NCBI GenBank assembly: GCA_017311185.1
Contig: JAESUZ010003392.1
Location: forward strand, 1-64,000
Length of the DNA stretch: 64,000 nucleotides
Direction of reading: 5' to 3'
From: Proteles cristata cristata
Taxonomy: Eukaryota > Chordata > Mammalia > Carnivora > Hyaenidae
Made by a program: the position numbers and the translations under genes
Notes under the pieces: model-generated
What the model was told of the DNA's origin: nothing
The model's input: only the letters and a program-made list of their open reading frames with translations
Databases searched by the model: none
Part shown: in pieces, positions 54,766 through 64,000 of the stretch
Layout: each line of letters begins with the position of its first letter
Numbering within the stretch: position 1 is the stretch's first letter

Positions 54766-55395
54766 CTTTCCTAATATTAATGTTGTGTTGGAGATCTGTT
54801 TGCAGTATCTATTTATTTCTTCTTTTTTTAACTCAAGATGATGTAGGACAATTCTCAAGACCTCCAGAACCTCTCTGCCTAGCTCTATGTTTCAACTACC
54901 CACACTGATTCATCTGGGTTGTTTGCTTGAAATTGCTCAGTTATTCTTCATCCTGCTCCTTCTCTGAAAGTATTTCCTTTTCTTGGTGTTGGAGGTGAAA
55001 AAGGAGTGTATATTTCAGGCTTTCCAGTGCTTTCTAAATTTCAAAGTCTATTTACATAGCCTTACTGACATTTTCTTTTCATATGATGATAAAAAAATCA
55101 TAAGTGGTAAGAGTTGGGTCAAAAGGCTTCATCATTATAATGCATTCTATCTATAAGGTATTTATAGTTTATAAAGCCCTTTCACCTACATTTCTTACTG
55201 AAGTCTCACAGCAACTCCAGCTGGTCCTCTTTGAAATCTTCCATGATATAATTGCCCATTAAATTTCAAAGCAACTTTAAGGGAGGGGAGAGCTTTCTCA
55301 TGCAATCATCTGGTAGATTCTTACTTTAGTATTAGCTAAGCTCTTACTTAGTTAAGCTCGTTGTGACAAGCTTAAAGTGGGTACTGTAGGTAGGG
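54766..55395. other. Single-copy DNA with a possible MIR piece
   Basis: 55155-55215 (TTTATAGTTTATAAAGCCCTTTCACCTACATTTCTTACTG...) looks like a reverse MIR-type tail. Otherwise nothing recognised. Confidence 0.4.
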
Positions 55396-55410
55396 AAGGG
55401 AGACTGTATT

Positions 55411-55619
55411 ATTATTATTATTTTTAAATGTTTATTTATTTAAGGGGAGAGAGTGCACATGAGCTGGGGAGGGGCAGAGAGAGAGGAGAAAAGATAGAGA
55501 TAAAGGATTCAAAGCAGGCTCTGTGCTGACAGCTGAGAGCACGATGCCGGGTTTGAACTCACGAACTGTGAGATCATACCCTGAGATGAAGTTAAGTGAC
55601 TGAGCCACGCAAGTGCCCC
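55411..55619 (-). mobile_element. CAN-SINE with TSD
   Basis: Begins with an (ATT)n run, TTTATTTATTTAAGGGGAGAG and ends GAGCCACGCAAGTGCCCC. Duplication AAGGGAGACTGTATT (55396-55410) and AAGGAAGACTGTATT (55620-55634). Confidence 0.92.
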
Positions 55620-55639
55620 AAGGAAGACTGTATTTTTAA

Positions 55640-55735
55640 TGATGAGCTTTCTGAGGAAAGGTATGATGTCTGTCAGGGAGGGTCCCCAGGGCTCAGGTGA
55701 ATAAATGCTTGTTCAATGAGTAAGTGAATGAATGG
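55640..55735 (+). repeat. L2 tail
   Basis: GAGGAAAGGTATGATGTCTGTC, GTGAATAAATGCTTGTTCAATGAGTAAGTGAATGAATGG: the classic L2 end. Confidence 0.75.
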
Positions 55736-56895
55736 TGAGGAAGAACTTAAGTGCTTCATTATTTGAATGACTACAACCAAAATTATTCAAATTTAAACCT
55801 ATTTAGTTCTCACTGAGTTGTCTGTGGTAGTGATAATTAATTGCAGACTTGAGGACTCTTAAATCTTCTTCAGGGGCTTGAGGTGTATATGGGGAAGCAG
55901 GAAGAGATGTTGTTAGGTGAGGGAAGTCCTTGGACAGGGTCTTTGAAAATCTGTATGCACTTTCAAAATGTGCTTACAAAGGACTTACCAAGAAGGAGTT
56001 CCTGACCATGAGACATTGGGGTGGAGAGAAATGAAGCAGATAAATGAAGCAACAGAGCCAAGAATCTCTGCACACTTGTGCTTGAAGGCTGGGAATGGAC
56101 CCCCTGGTTGTTTGACTTTGAAATTCTTTCATTGTGGATTGTTTCACGTTTGACCTCATTTCCTGGGCAGTCTCATGGTTCTTACTTTTCTGTGGGGGTG
56201 GTGGTGGTGATGGTAGTGGTGAGGAAGATTTTGGGACCCTTTTGAGATTCTGATGACAATTATGCAATCCCTCTAGAAAAATGCACACGTGCACACATAT
56301 AGACAGCTCAGCTCCCCAAACCAGAGGACCTGGTTAAACACCGTGTCTCTTACCATACTTCCTAGAAGGAGGGATTAGTTGTCCCTGCTTATAAATGTTC
56401 TTAATGTGCCCCATTGTTCCCAATTTTGCCCTCTTTTTGAGAGCAATTATCACCCCACTATCCAAATCACACTTTGTGCTATCTTGGGCTGTCTTCAGCT
56501 CAGCACTTTTGTAGTGCTTTGTAGTGAGCTGAGACAGCTGCTGGGGAAAGGAGGGATTATCCTATCTCCAGTGGTTCATTATCTAGGAACCACCTATTGA
56601 TTGCCTGCTTTCCACATAATTGAGCATGGTCCTCAGCTTTGACTATGTCTCTGGAAGCATAAAGAAAGAAGGTGAGGTTAATGCTGGTAAAATTTTCTGA
56701 GGGAATTTAAAAAAGCCAGGTGTGATTTGTATATTTTGGTTGTGGGGAGCAGGAATGTGGCCAGAAGGGAGGGGAAAGAGAGATGAATTATGTGATTGAT
56801 GACGGATGACATTACCATGGTCTTTCTCAAATTGTACTTGTAGAAGATGATTAATCAAAGGTACTTGAGTTTCACCAAACCATTCCCTCTCCTGA
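55736..56895. other. Single-copy DNA
   Basis: A GGTGGT run at 56196-56222. No exon or repeat recognised. Confidence 0.45.
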
Positions 56896-56906
56896 CCCTC
56901 ATTTTA

Positions 56907-56907
56907 C

Positions 56908-56954
<47 letters not shown>

Positions 56955-57155
56955 CCTACCTACCTACCTACCTACCTATCTACAGAGTGAGAGCACACGT
57001 GAGTGGTAGCACATGAGAAGAGGAAAGACAGAGAAAATGGCTCTGAGTGGTCAGTGCAGAGCCCAATGCATGACTCAACTCCACGAACCATGAGATCATG
57101 ACCTGACCTGAAATCAAGAGTCTGACATAGCTCACTGATACACCCAGGAGCTCTA
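56907..57155 (-). mobile_element. CAN-SINE with its tail turned into a (TCTA)n(CCTA)n microsatellite
   Basis: The body AGAGTGAGAGCACACGTGAG..., ACCATGAGATCATGACCTGACC and degraded head CTGATACACCCAGGAGC are reverse SINE. In the place of the tail is (TCTA)11 at 56910-56953 and (CCTA)n at 56954-56980. Confidence 0.85.
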
Positions 57156-57964
57156 ATCCTCAATTTAATTTTGCTGTGGTGATCTACCAGGTTATTTTGC
57201 TTATACTCATTCCCAAAGTTGAGCATTTTTGGCCAGTAGAGACAAGGCATGAAGCAAACTTTTATTACTTCCCTTCTGCTGGGTCTGTTGTATAAGTTTC
57301 CCCAGATGGGCTTTTTCCTTCCTGAGCTATTGATTGGCTGCCTTTGTCACAGGCTCAGTGATTTCGGATTTCCTGTTGCTGAAAAAAAAGAGAAAGAAAT
57401 GAAGAAGAGTTGTTGGTTGAGGTCTTCCTCAGAGACACTTGGGGCTGTCCCCTTAGTTCACTCTTCTTACTCTTTTGTTTACCTTTATAAAAATAACATG
57501 AAGACATATAGAACACATCAATAGACCCACCCACATCTGCAGTGAAAGCTTATTTTTAGTGAAAACAATTATGCTAGAATATGATCCACTATTAGCAAGC
57601 TGCTATACTTATTTTAAGGAAATAAATTGTTGAAAATATTCACTGTTAGTTTTTGTGTTACTGGTATGTGAGGAACATTTGGCAAGCCCAGCAAATGTTC
57701 CCATGCTTCTTTCTTCCTACCCCTCTTCCAGATGATTGAGGATCCAGACCCCTTTGTTTTATGTATAACCTCTAAACTTGAACTGCCTCCTTGTGTTGGT
57801 GGAAACACCAACCTTTGGAAAGCATACCTTTTTGCATCTCAGGAGCATTTTACTTTTTCTGGTATATTTTTCAGTTTGCTTGCTTGACTCACAGATAGCT
57901 CTTAGTTAGATACTTTAAATTTTACTTTGCTATAGTGCAGTAGTAGAAATATCACATTTCCAGC
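57156..57964. other. Single-copy DNA
   Basis: Nothing recognised. Confidence 0.4.
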
Positions 57965-57966
57965 TT

Positions 57967-57970
57967 TGTG

Positions 57971-58003
<33 letters not shown>
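57967..58003 (+). repeat. (TG)n microsatellite with one CG interruption
   Basis: About 18 TG units with a single GCG at 57976. Confidence 0.95.
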
Positions 58004-58599
58004 AACCTCAATACCAAGAATGGTCTCTAAAGTTTATTGAACCACCCAGGGTCAGAAATATGAGCTCAGCTTTTTGTTGGGCTTGACCTATTGACCCAGG
58101 AGAGCAGCTGGTATGGTTCCTACAGCTGCCCTGGCTTGTGGGGCCTTTTACCCAAAGGAGCTCCCTTTTATGGACTTCTCTGGGAGGAGGGCTATTGCTG
58201 AATGGATTTCTCTCTGAAGGCTCTATGAGGCCTGGCAGAGGAAACAATGATAAGGAGAAGACAAACAGAGAACTGAAGGATTACCTCACAAGAACAACTT
58301 ATCAACAATGAGGAAAACTGCTTTGAAGTGAAGTGAACCCCTGAACTTTATTAGTTGTTCTACCACAACTGAAGGGGAAAGATGGAGGAGCCCAGACTCT
58401 TTTGGGTTGTGAGTTAGAGACTGTTTCCCTGAAGGTGGTACTGTGGCAAGGGAGAGGTTAGGGCATGGCAGACAGAGGGCCTGTTAGGACTTATCCAGTG
58501 ATGCCAGTTGTCCAACAACTTAGACTGTCCTCCCCCCCCACCCCCATACACACTCTGAGCTCCTCTGAGCTCTATTCAAATGTCCACTAAAGCTCTTAT
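58004..58599. other. Single-copy DNA
   Basis: A C-rich run at about 58531-58546. Nothing else. Confidence 0.4.
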
Positions 58600-58735
58600 C
58601 TGCTGATCACATTATGCCGAGTTAATCTGCTTCCCCTGACTACAGAGCTCTTCCAAGATAAGGACCAATTCCTATTCTGTTGGAATCCCCAGGGCCTGGT
58701 CTAATGTAGGGCCCAATAAATACCAATTAAATTCT
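58600..58735 (+). repeat. L2 tail
   Basis: ACTACAGAGCTCTTCCAAGATAAGGACC, AATCCCCAGGGCCTGGTCTAATGTAGGGCCCAATAAATACC: plus L2 end. Confidence 0.65.
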
Positions 58736-59084
58736 GCCATTGCATCTTCCACCCACTGCCATCCAGAACTCTTTCATAATGTGGTTAATTCTCTCTACTT
58801 CTTCCCCTGCTGGGACCATTTCTAAGAGCTTTGTCTTCACAGACCTACAGGAGTGCCCAGGGCCTAGGAGGTTAACTGCTATGTACTGTTTGTAGTGTAC
58901 ATAGGAAGCAGAGAGCAAACAGGGTGGTAGCCTTGGCTCTGTCACTACCATGGCTGATATCTCAAGAGAGTAACCTTACCTTGCTGGGCCTGTAAAACCA
59001 TCTTTACTGCTTGGAAAGATTCTGTAAAAAGCTGAAATCCAGGCAGCTATGATGGATATCCCTGGTGGAGTGAGCTGAATAAAT

Positions 59085-59208
59085 CATTAAGAGGTAGAAG
59101 GCCTGGATTCTAGTTCTCAACTAATTGGCTGATGGTCTTGGGTGAGCCCCAGAACATGGTGGCAATAATATTCATGATATTTACCTCACAGAGTTTTATT
59201 TTTGTATT
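59085..59208 (+). repeat. MIR
   Basis: GAGGTAGAAGGCCTGGATTCTAGTTCTCAACTAATTGGCTG, GTCTTGGGTGAGCC, AATATTCATGATATTTACCTCACAGAG: MIRb-like. It is cut on its 3' side by the SINE. Confidence 0.7.
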
Positions 59209-59224
59209 TATATTGACTATTTTA

Positions 59225-59425
59225 TTTTATTTTTCTATTAAAAACTTTTTTCATGTTTATTTTGGAGAGAGAAAGAGCATGAGTCAGGGAGGGGCAGACA
59301 GAGAAGGAGGCACAGAATCCAAAGCAGGCTCCAGGCTCCGAGCTGTCAGCACAGAGCCCTATGTGGGGTTTGAACCCACCTGAGCTGAAGTAGGGGACTT
59401 AACTGACTGAGCCACCCAGGTGCCT
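59225..59425 (-). mobile_element. CAN-SINE with TSD
   Basis: Reverse-orientation SINE with a deletion in the head region. Duplication TATATTGACTATTTTA at about 59209-59224 and 59427-59442. Confidence 0.93.
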
Positions 59426-59488
59426 GTATATTGACTATTTTAAATAAATATAAAAGTAATATATGCTTGTGATAAGTACTATATTATA

Positions 59489-59598
59489 GGGTGACTGGTT
59501 GGCTCAGTGGGAAGAGTGTGGGACTCTTGATCTTGAGTTATGACTTTGAGCCCCATGTCAGGTGTAGAGATTACTTAAATTAAGAAAAAAACCCTACA
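59489..59598 (+). mobile_element. Old short CAN-SINE subfamily, with TSD
   Basis: GGGTGACTGGTTGGCTCAGTGGG, TCTTGATCTTGAGTTATGACTTTGAGCCCCATGTCAGGTGTAGAGATTACTTAAATTAAG: the older carnivore SINE without the long CT body. Duplication AAGTACTATATTAT (59474-59487) and AAGTACTGTATTAT (59599-59612). Confidence 0.9.
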
Positions 59599-59612
59599 AA
59601 GTACTGTATTAT

Positions 59613-60059
59613 GGAAGAAAATAGAGTTAAAGATCAAAGTTCCATCCTCCTACCCCCAATCAGCCTTTCTCATACCGGGGTACCTGCCACTCACCTGGGT
59701 CTTTTGGGGGATCTGGTGAGACCCACAACTTAACCTAGAAATGAAGCAGTGTGTAAACGTATAATACTCCACACAGACACCAAGTATTGCTATTACTACT
59801 TCTGTTAGTAGTATCGATTGTAGTTAGAGATACAGAATCTATATTGGAGAATTCCAAAGTGAACTAGTGGGATGTAGGGGAATGTAAATAGCACTGCCAC
59901 CTGTGAGAGTAATAATGTTCTCCTGTGAATCCTCAGATGGCTTAGAAATGTCCACTACTGAACCCTTTCAGGTTAGGAGGCAAGAGGAATGTGTGGTGGT
60001 CAGAATGCCTGTGGCAGACCCTGCTGTACCACTCCACACCATAGGACCTCTGGAAAGTG
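59613..60059. other. Single-copy DNA
   Basis: Nothing recognised. Confidence 0.4.
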
Positions 60060-60205
60060 CCAGAACCTTTGAGTCTAACTTTATTCCCTGTAAAATGGAG
60101 GTAAGGGAAGTATGATCTTTACAACGTTGAGTGAGTATACATGAAGCCCTTAGCACAGGGCCTGATATACAATGAGTGCTCAATAAATAGTAGCTTATGA
60201 TTGGT
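60060..60205 (+). repeat. MIR 3' half
   Basis: TATTCCCTGTAAAATGGAGGTAAG, GAAGCCCTTAGCACAGGGCCTGATATACAATGAGTGCTCAATAAATAGTAG: plus MIR end. Confidence 0.85.
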
Positions 60206-62080
60206 GAATCCCTGGAGAGATAGATGACCATATGAAAGCTTTCCAGAAAGATATTTGCCAGCCACATCTACTTTAAAACAAACTATGCTGGGATTTAGTG
60301 CCTTCTGTTGGTTCAGCAAATATTCAGAAGAGAGTCCAGATTTCTTGCATTTAAAAACAGCTTTCCCTGAATCAATAAGGATCCTTTTGGGGTTTCCCAT
60401 CTTCTTACTTGAGCATTTCACCTTCCTGCACAAGGTATCACCATCTATAGTTGCAATTGTGAAATCCAGTGTATGAGTATGGAACCCAGTGAGGATTCCC
60501 TCCTTTGGCAAATGTACTCAGAACTTGCTTTGGAGAGAATCAAAGGCCACTTTGCAAGATGACCTCTTTTATTTTTATTTTTTCATAAAAAATAAATTAA
60601 TTAAATTGACAAATGAATAGTACCATATATCAGTATGATGGCATTCCTAATTAATGTATTGGCTTTGGTGCCTACAACACGGGTTTTCTCATTAAAAATG
60701 TTCAGCTGGAGGCATATGTTCTGCTCCTGGGATTTCCCACTTGGTTTACAAATGAAACTGTGGCACTGATACTTTCTGGGGAGTCTCTCTGCCTTTTAAA
60801 CGTACTCCATCAATCTCCCTGCTCTTCAGACTGGTTCTTAAAGTCTCAACTTTCCCTCTGAAGTTTAAGTTTCTTTCCCTTAAGGTTTATTTTCAGGGAG
60901 AATGGCCTTTGCTTAGAGTTTGGGGTGGGGGAGAAGGTGTTCAGAAAGATGGCAGGGGAGGGGCAGGTTCTGAACCCCCTCAGCATTTCCTGCAAGAGTC
61001 CTGTGATGTGACATCCCAAGAAGACTAGGTGTTTATTTATTGTTGGTTTCTAGGCTTCATTGGGGTTATTACCACATTGTTTCCTAGGGACTCCCGTTGG
61101 CCTCACATCAATTCTGCCTGAAGCCCACACCTTCAAGGTCTGTTTTGACGCACAGTATGTGTCTGAGAACCCCACAATGTCCTGAAAACATTTGCTTGAC
61201 CTGGAAGGGCCATCTTTCTCTTTTCTGGTGAATGAGACCTGCCAGAATGTAAGAGCTTGAGGCCTTGGGACCTTCTTAGCCCTGTCAAAGTTTAGATTCC
61301 AAATGTAAATCTTGCTGTGGCTTCTTCCCCAATTTCTTTCTTGAGAATCTATGCTCTTTGGCTAATAGTGAAGGGCAAGCTGGTTGCCTGCCTTTATAGT
61401 TTGGTCCCAAGGTCCATAGAAATCTGAAATCAGCCATGAAGGATGCTCCTTGGAGGAAACAGAGCCCCGAAAGCCAGCTTTGCCACCATTGTGGCTTGTG
61501 GTGAAGTACCTTGGGCAGAGACACAAGCCAGAGTTTGGAGAGGGGATGTTGATCTTCATTTCCTGGAAGGCCAAGCATGGAAGCTACAGAAAACAGCCTG
61601 GGCGGCTCTGAATGCCAACCAGGCACCAACTCCACACCTTCCTCACAGCTGCCCCGGGACAACACCCAAAGGAATCGACCATTAAAATGAGTGGCTTAGT
61701 TGGTGCTTCCCATTTTTTTGCCTCCCTTTTGGGAAATGTGTGAAAGCTATGGACAGGGTTCCCTGGAATGTACACCAACATGCTCAATACTCTGCACTGG
61801 AGATTTATTTCTATCTCAGAGAGATCTGCTGGACTGAAATGTCTAGGGCCATCATATCTTGAATGCAAAATGCATCATACAGGTCATTTCCTTGCCTCTG
61901 ACATGGTATCCGCTTTCCTGTGAGCCATGTTTATGCACTTTGAACAGTGTTGGTTAAATCCCGAAGCCAAATGGTCATCAGATGCAGGAAGCACCCGGTC
62001 ACTTGGCACTGAGGAAAACTTAATACGGCCATAAACATTTTATGTGAGTCTTTACCACTGTTATTTAATTAAGTCTCACA
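60206..62080. other. 1.9-kb single-copy region, no gene supported
   Basis: No repeats recognised. 60590-60830 has several homeodomain-like TAATTAAT/ATTAATTAA words. 61880-62060 has GCCATAAACATTTTATG and a CpG-containing, repeat-free texture. Frames at 60119-60511 (130 codons) and 61285-61665 (126 codons), both minus strand, have no recognisable domains. Confidence 0.45.
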
Positions 62081-62082
62081 TT

Positions 62083-62108
62083 ACAGTGCTGCAGGAGGGC
62101 AGCACTGT
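62083..62108. other. Perfect 10-bp inverted repeat with 6-bp spacer
   Basis: ACAGTGCTGC (62083-62092), spacer AGGAGG, then its exact reverse complement GCAGCACTGT (62099-62108). The stem could form a small hairpin with a purine loop. Confidence 0.55.
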
Positions 62109-62184
62109 GCAGCTGGGTGACAGATGGGTATACTAGGAACAGAAATCAACCATGAGGCATTCAGTGTGTCTAAAAGAAAACCAG

Positions 62185-62339
62185 CTTGGGAATCATACAG
62201 ACTAGTGCTTGAATGCTGGCTCTGTCCTATAGGTGAGCCTCTGAACCTCTCAGAACCTTGCTTTCCTCATCTGCAAAATGGGGTCAGTACAATAGAAACT
62301 CCTGAAAGGTGAGGATTTATTAAATTGTGTGTATAAGGC
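62185..62339 (+). repeat. MIR, interrupted by a SINE
   Basis: CAGACTAGTGCTTGAATGCTGGCTCTG, GGTGAGCCTCTGAACCTCTCAGAACCTTGCTTTCCTCATCTGCAAAATGGGG, GTGAGGATTTATTAAAT: plus MIR. Its 3' part is displaced by the SINE that follows. Confidence 0.9.
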
Positions 62340-62496
62340 TCAGGTCATGATCTTAAGTTCGTGGGTTTGAGTCCCGTGTCAGGCTCTGTGCTGACAGCTT
62401 GGATCCTAGGCTTGCTTCGGATTCTGTGTCTCCCTCTCTGCCCCTCCCCTACTAGTGCTCTGTCTGTCACTCTCAAAAATAAATAAACATTAAATA
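62340..62496 (+). mobile_element. 5'-truncated CAN-SINE inside MIR, with TSD
   Basis: Starts within the head at CTCAGGTCATGATC, then GTGGGTTTGAGTCCC, CT-rich body, AATAAATAAACATTAAAT tail. Duplication GTGTGTATAAGGC (about 62327-62339) and GTGTATATAAGGC (about 62498-62510). Confidence 0.92.
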
Positions 62497-62510
62497 GTGT
62501 ATATAAGGCA

Positions 62511-63112
62511 ACTTCCAGGAGCTCACAACTAGAGTTTGTAGAAGGCCTGGCTTATACTGGGCCTATGACTTGAGGTACGTGTATTATCCCAGTTCTGGTC
62601 TCTGTCTTGGCATAGGACTCTCATTTGTGCTTCATGCAGCTCATTTGCATGTTTGTTCCTCCTTATTTGAGTTTCCTAGTTTCATATTCAGGGTTTGGCA
62701 AAGCTTGATGGAATATTGGTCTCACTGTATGAAGATTTTGCAGATCCTCAGGGGGTACACAGGTTGTTGGATGACAGGTGTGGGTCTGTGGATCCATCCC
62801 TTATTTTGTTCCTAGAGGTTTCTGTAATCAGATCCCTCCTGTCTGAGAGAGGGAGCAGGCTGTGCTGGTAAGTTCTGTATGATAAGAACTGGTGACCCCA
62901 CAAACCTGTGTAAGGACTGAACCCTGATTTTGCTATTTTCATGTGTTTAACAAGTAAGCTTAGGGTATAAAGGCACAATTCAGGAAATTCTCATTTCTAA
63001 GTACTTCTTCCTATTGTGTGGATTCAGATAGAAAGGGTAAAAGAAATTAAGAAAGGAAATTTAAATTCATTAAACAGATAATTAAAGGGTTTTGACTATT
63101 ATCTATCATCTA
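62511..63112. other. Single-copy DNA
   Basis: Nothing recognised. Confidence 0.4.
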
Positions 63113-63126
63113 TCTCTCTATTTAAA

Positions 63127-63342
63127 TTTTTTTTAATGTTTTTTTATTTATTTCTAGGAGAGAGAGAGAGACAGCGTGAGCAGGGGAGGGTCGGAGAGAG
63201 AGGGAGTCACAGACTGAAACAGGTTCCAGGCTCTGAGCTGGCTGTCAGCACAGGGCCCGACGCGGGGCTCGAACCCACGAACCGCAAGATCATGACCCAA
63301 GCGAAAGTCGGACGCTTAACCGACTAAGCCACCCAGGCACCC
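63127..63342 (-). mobile_element. Young-subfamily CAN-SINE with TSD
   Basis: Nearly identical in its diagnostic positions to 28705-28927 (ATTTCTAGGAGAGAG, GACGCGGGGCTCGAACCC, CTTAACCGACTAAGCC). Target duplication CTCTCTATTTAAA (about 63114-63126) and CTCTCTATTTAGA (63343-63355). Confidence 0.95.
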
Positions 63343-63523
63343 CTCTCTATTTAGATAATAATGGAGATTCACAGTATCTAGAAGGATGTTTGTTTATATG
63401 CATCCCTTATTATGGAAAGAAAAACCACTCTTTGTTGAGTCTTCTCCTTAAGTGAGACTTGAAGCTCCTTTGTCTTTATCCATTTGTTGTTGTCATTTGT
63501 TCATCATCTGTCCGTTGTCCATA

Positions 63524-63543
63524 TGTCCATCCATCCATCCATC
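63524..63543 (+). repeat. (ATCC)n short microsatellite
   Basis: About five CCAT units. Confidence 0.85.
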
Positions 63544-63689
63544 TGCACCTATTCATTCAAGGTACAGTGAAGGCTGAGAGGTTGTAAATACTACATTTAT
63601 ATTTTGTATGGGACCAGGTTAGGGTAGTGCTTAAGTTCTTTGATTTATGACTTCAACATATAGCCTTGGGTTTATAGTCTTACTCTTCA

Positions 63690-63850
63690 TTTACTCATTA
63701 AGGGAACTTCAGTATGCTGTTTACCTCTTGAAGCACCAGTTCCCTCATCAGAAAAATGAGGATAAGAATATCTTCTTGTGAAGAACAAAGGAAATAATAT
63801 ATTTGAAGTATTTTGCCTTGGGTTGAGCATGTGCTAAATCTTCATAAAAG
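63690..63850 (+). repeat. MIR fragment
   Basis: GTTTACCTCTTGAAGCACCAGTTCCCTCATCAGAAAAATGAGGATAAGAATATC... GAAGAACAAAGGAAATAATATATTTGAAGTATTTTGCC: diverged plus MIR. Confidence 0.65.
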
Positions 63851-64000
63851 TAAGTGACACAGTGTGCAACTATAGTAAATGCTCACTAAATAGAGTACAA
63901 TTGCACAAATGGTCCAGCAGGGAAAATAAAGCACCTCTGAAATGCTTAAATATTGTTTAGCTTGCAAAAATTCAACAGAGGTATGAGTTTTAGGCACATA

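Noticed and set aside
5671..58003. Regularly spaced short repeats that might suggest a CRISPR array
   Set aside because: They are TG, CA, GA, TCTA and similar microsatellites without unique spacers, in vertebrate DNA.

Overview
This is a stretch of mammalian nuclear DNA, almost certainly from a cat-family carnivore (Felidae). The main evidence is about thirty copies of the tRNA-Lys-derived CAN-SINE whose head reads GCGCCTGGGTGGCTCAG, which is the felid form; the dog form begins differently. Five copies of one carnivore L1 3' end and many older pan-mammalian repeats (MIR, L2, MER5, MaLR and ERVL LTRs, old L1) are also present. There is nothing bacterial, plasmid or phage-like.

I could not support any protein-coding exon, tRNA, rRNA or snRNA gene. 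All open reading frames are short. The longest (163 codons at 42173-42664 minus, and 147 codons at 40221-40664) are what chance, or a stop-free 17-bp tandem repeat, would give. The only other coding remnants are broken C-termini of the L1 ORF2 protein. The window is best read as intergenic or deep intronic DNA.

Layout. 1-0.7 kb: L1 3' end cut by the window edge, then the 3' end of a class I endogenous retrovirus LTR carrying its own poly(A). 2.2-5.5 kb: L2 pieces and a CAN-SINE. 5.7-8.6 kb: TG repeat, old LINE-like sequence with a large GAAA/GGAAA tract, L2-type LINE. 9.3-12.8 kb: GGAA tract, old L1, two CAN-SINEs, a perfect 10-bp inverted repeat in non-repeat DNA. 13-18 kb: mostly MIRs and single-copy DNA. 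18.2-19.4 kb: CAN-SINE and two abutting MaLR-type LTRs. 20-26 kb: single-copy DNA with four CAN-SINEs. 26.6-30.3 kb: the densest repeat cluster, with an old L1 broken by SINEs, three SINEs inserted one after another at the same target, a SINE inside a SINE, and TTTTTA/TG repeats. 30.3-33.6 kb: mostly single-copy, including a candidate conserved block. 33.6-39.8 kb: SINEs, MER5, old L1, an ERVL-type LTR and a young L1 in minus orientation. 40-44 kb: 17-bp minisatellite, MIRs, a candidate regulatory block and a small retrocopy of an unknown transcript. 44.8-45.7 kb: an L1 with a twin-priming 5' inversion and an 18-bp target-site duplication. 46-53 kb: LTR, MIR, L2, a short TIR element, another young minus-strand L1, MER5 split by a SINE. 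54-64 kb: SINEs, MIRs, TCTA/CCTA and TG microsatellites, and single-copy DNA with one more perfect inverted repeat.

The parts do not form a pathway. The window is a record of retrotransposition, and many insertions can be read exactly because their target-site duplications survive. Family names come from recognition of consensus motifs by eye. Edges of old repeats are approximate, and no alignment or database search was run. I did not find a previously undescribed biological system. The most useful leads are the poly(A)-tailed LTR end, the unknown retrocopy, the serial SINE insertions, the inverted young SINE pair, and a few single-copy blocks with symmetric or clustered transcription-factor-like motifs.
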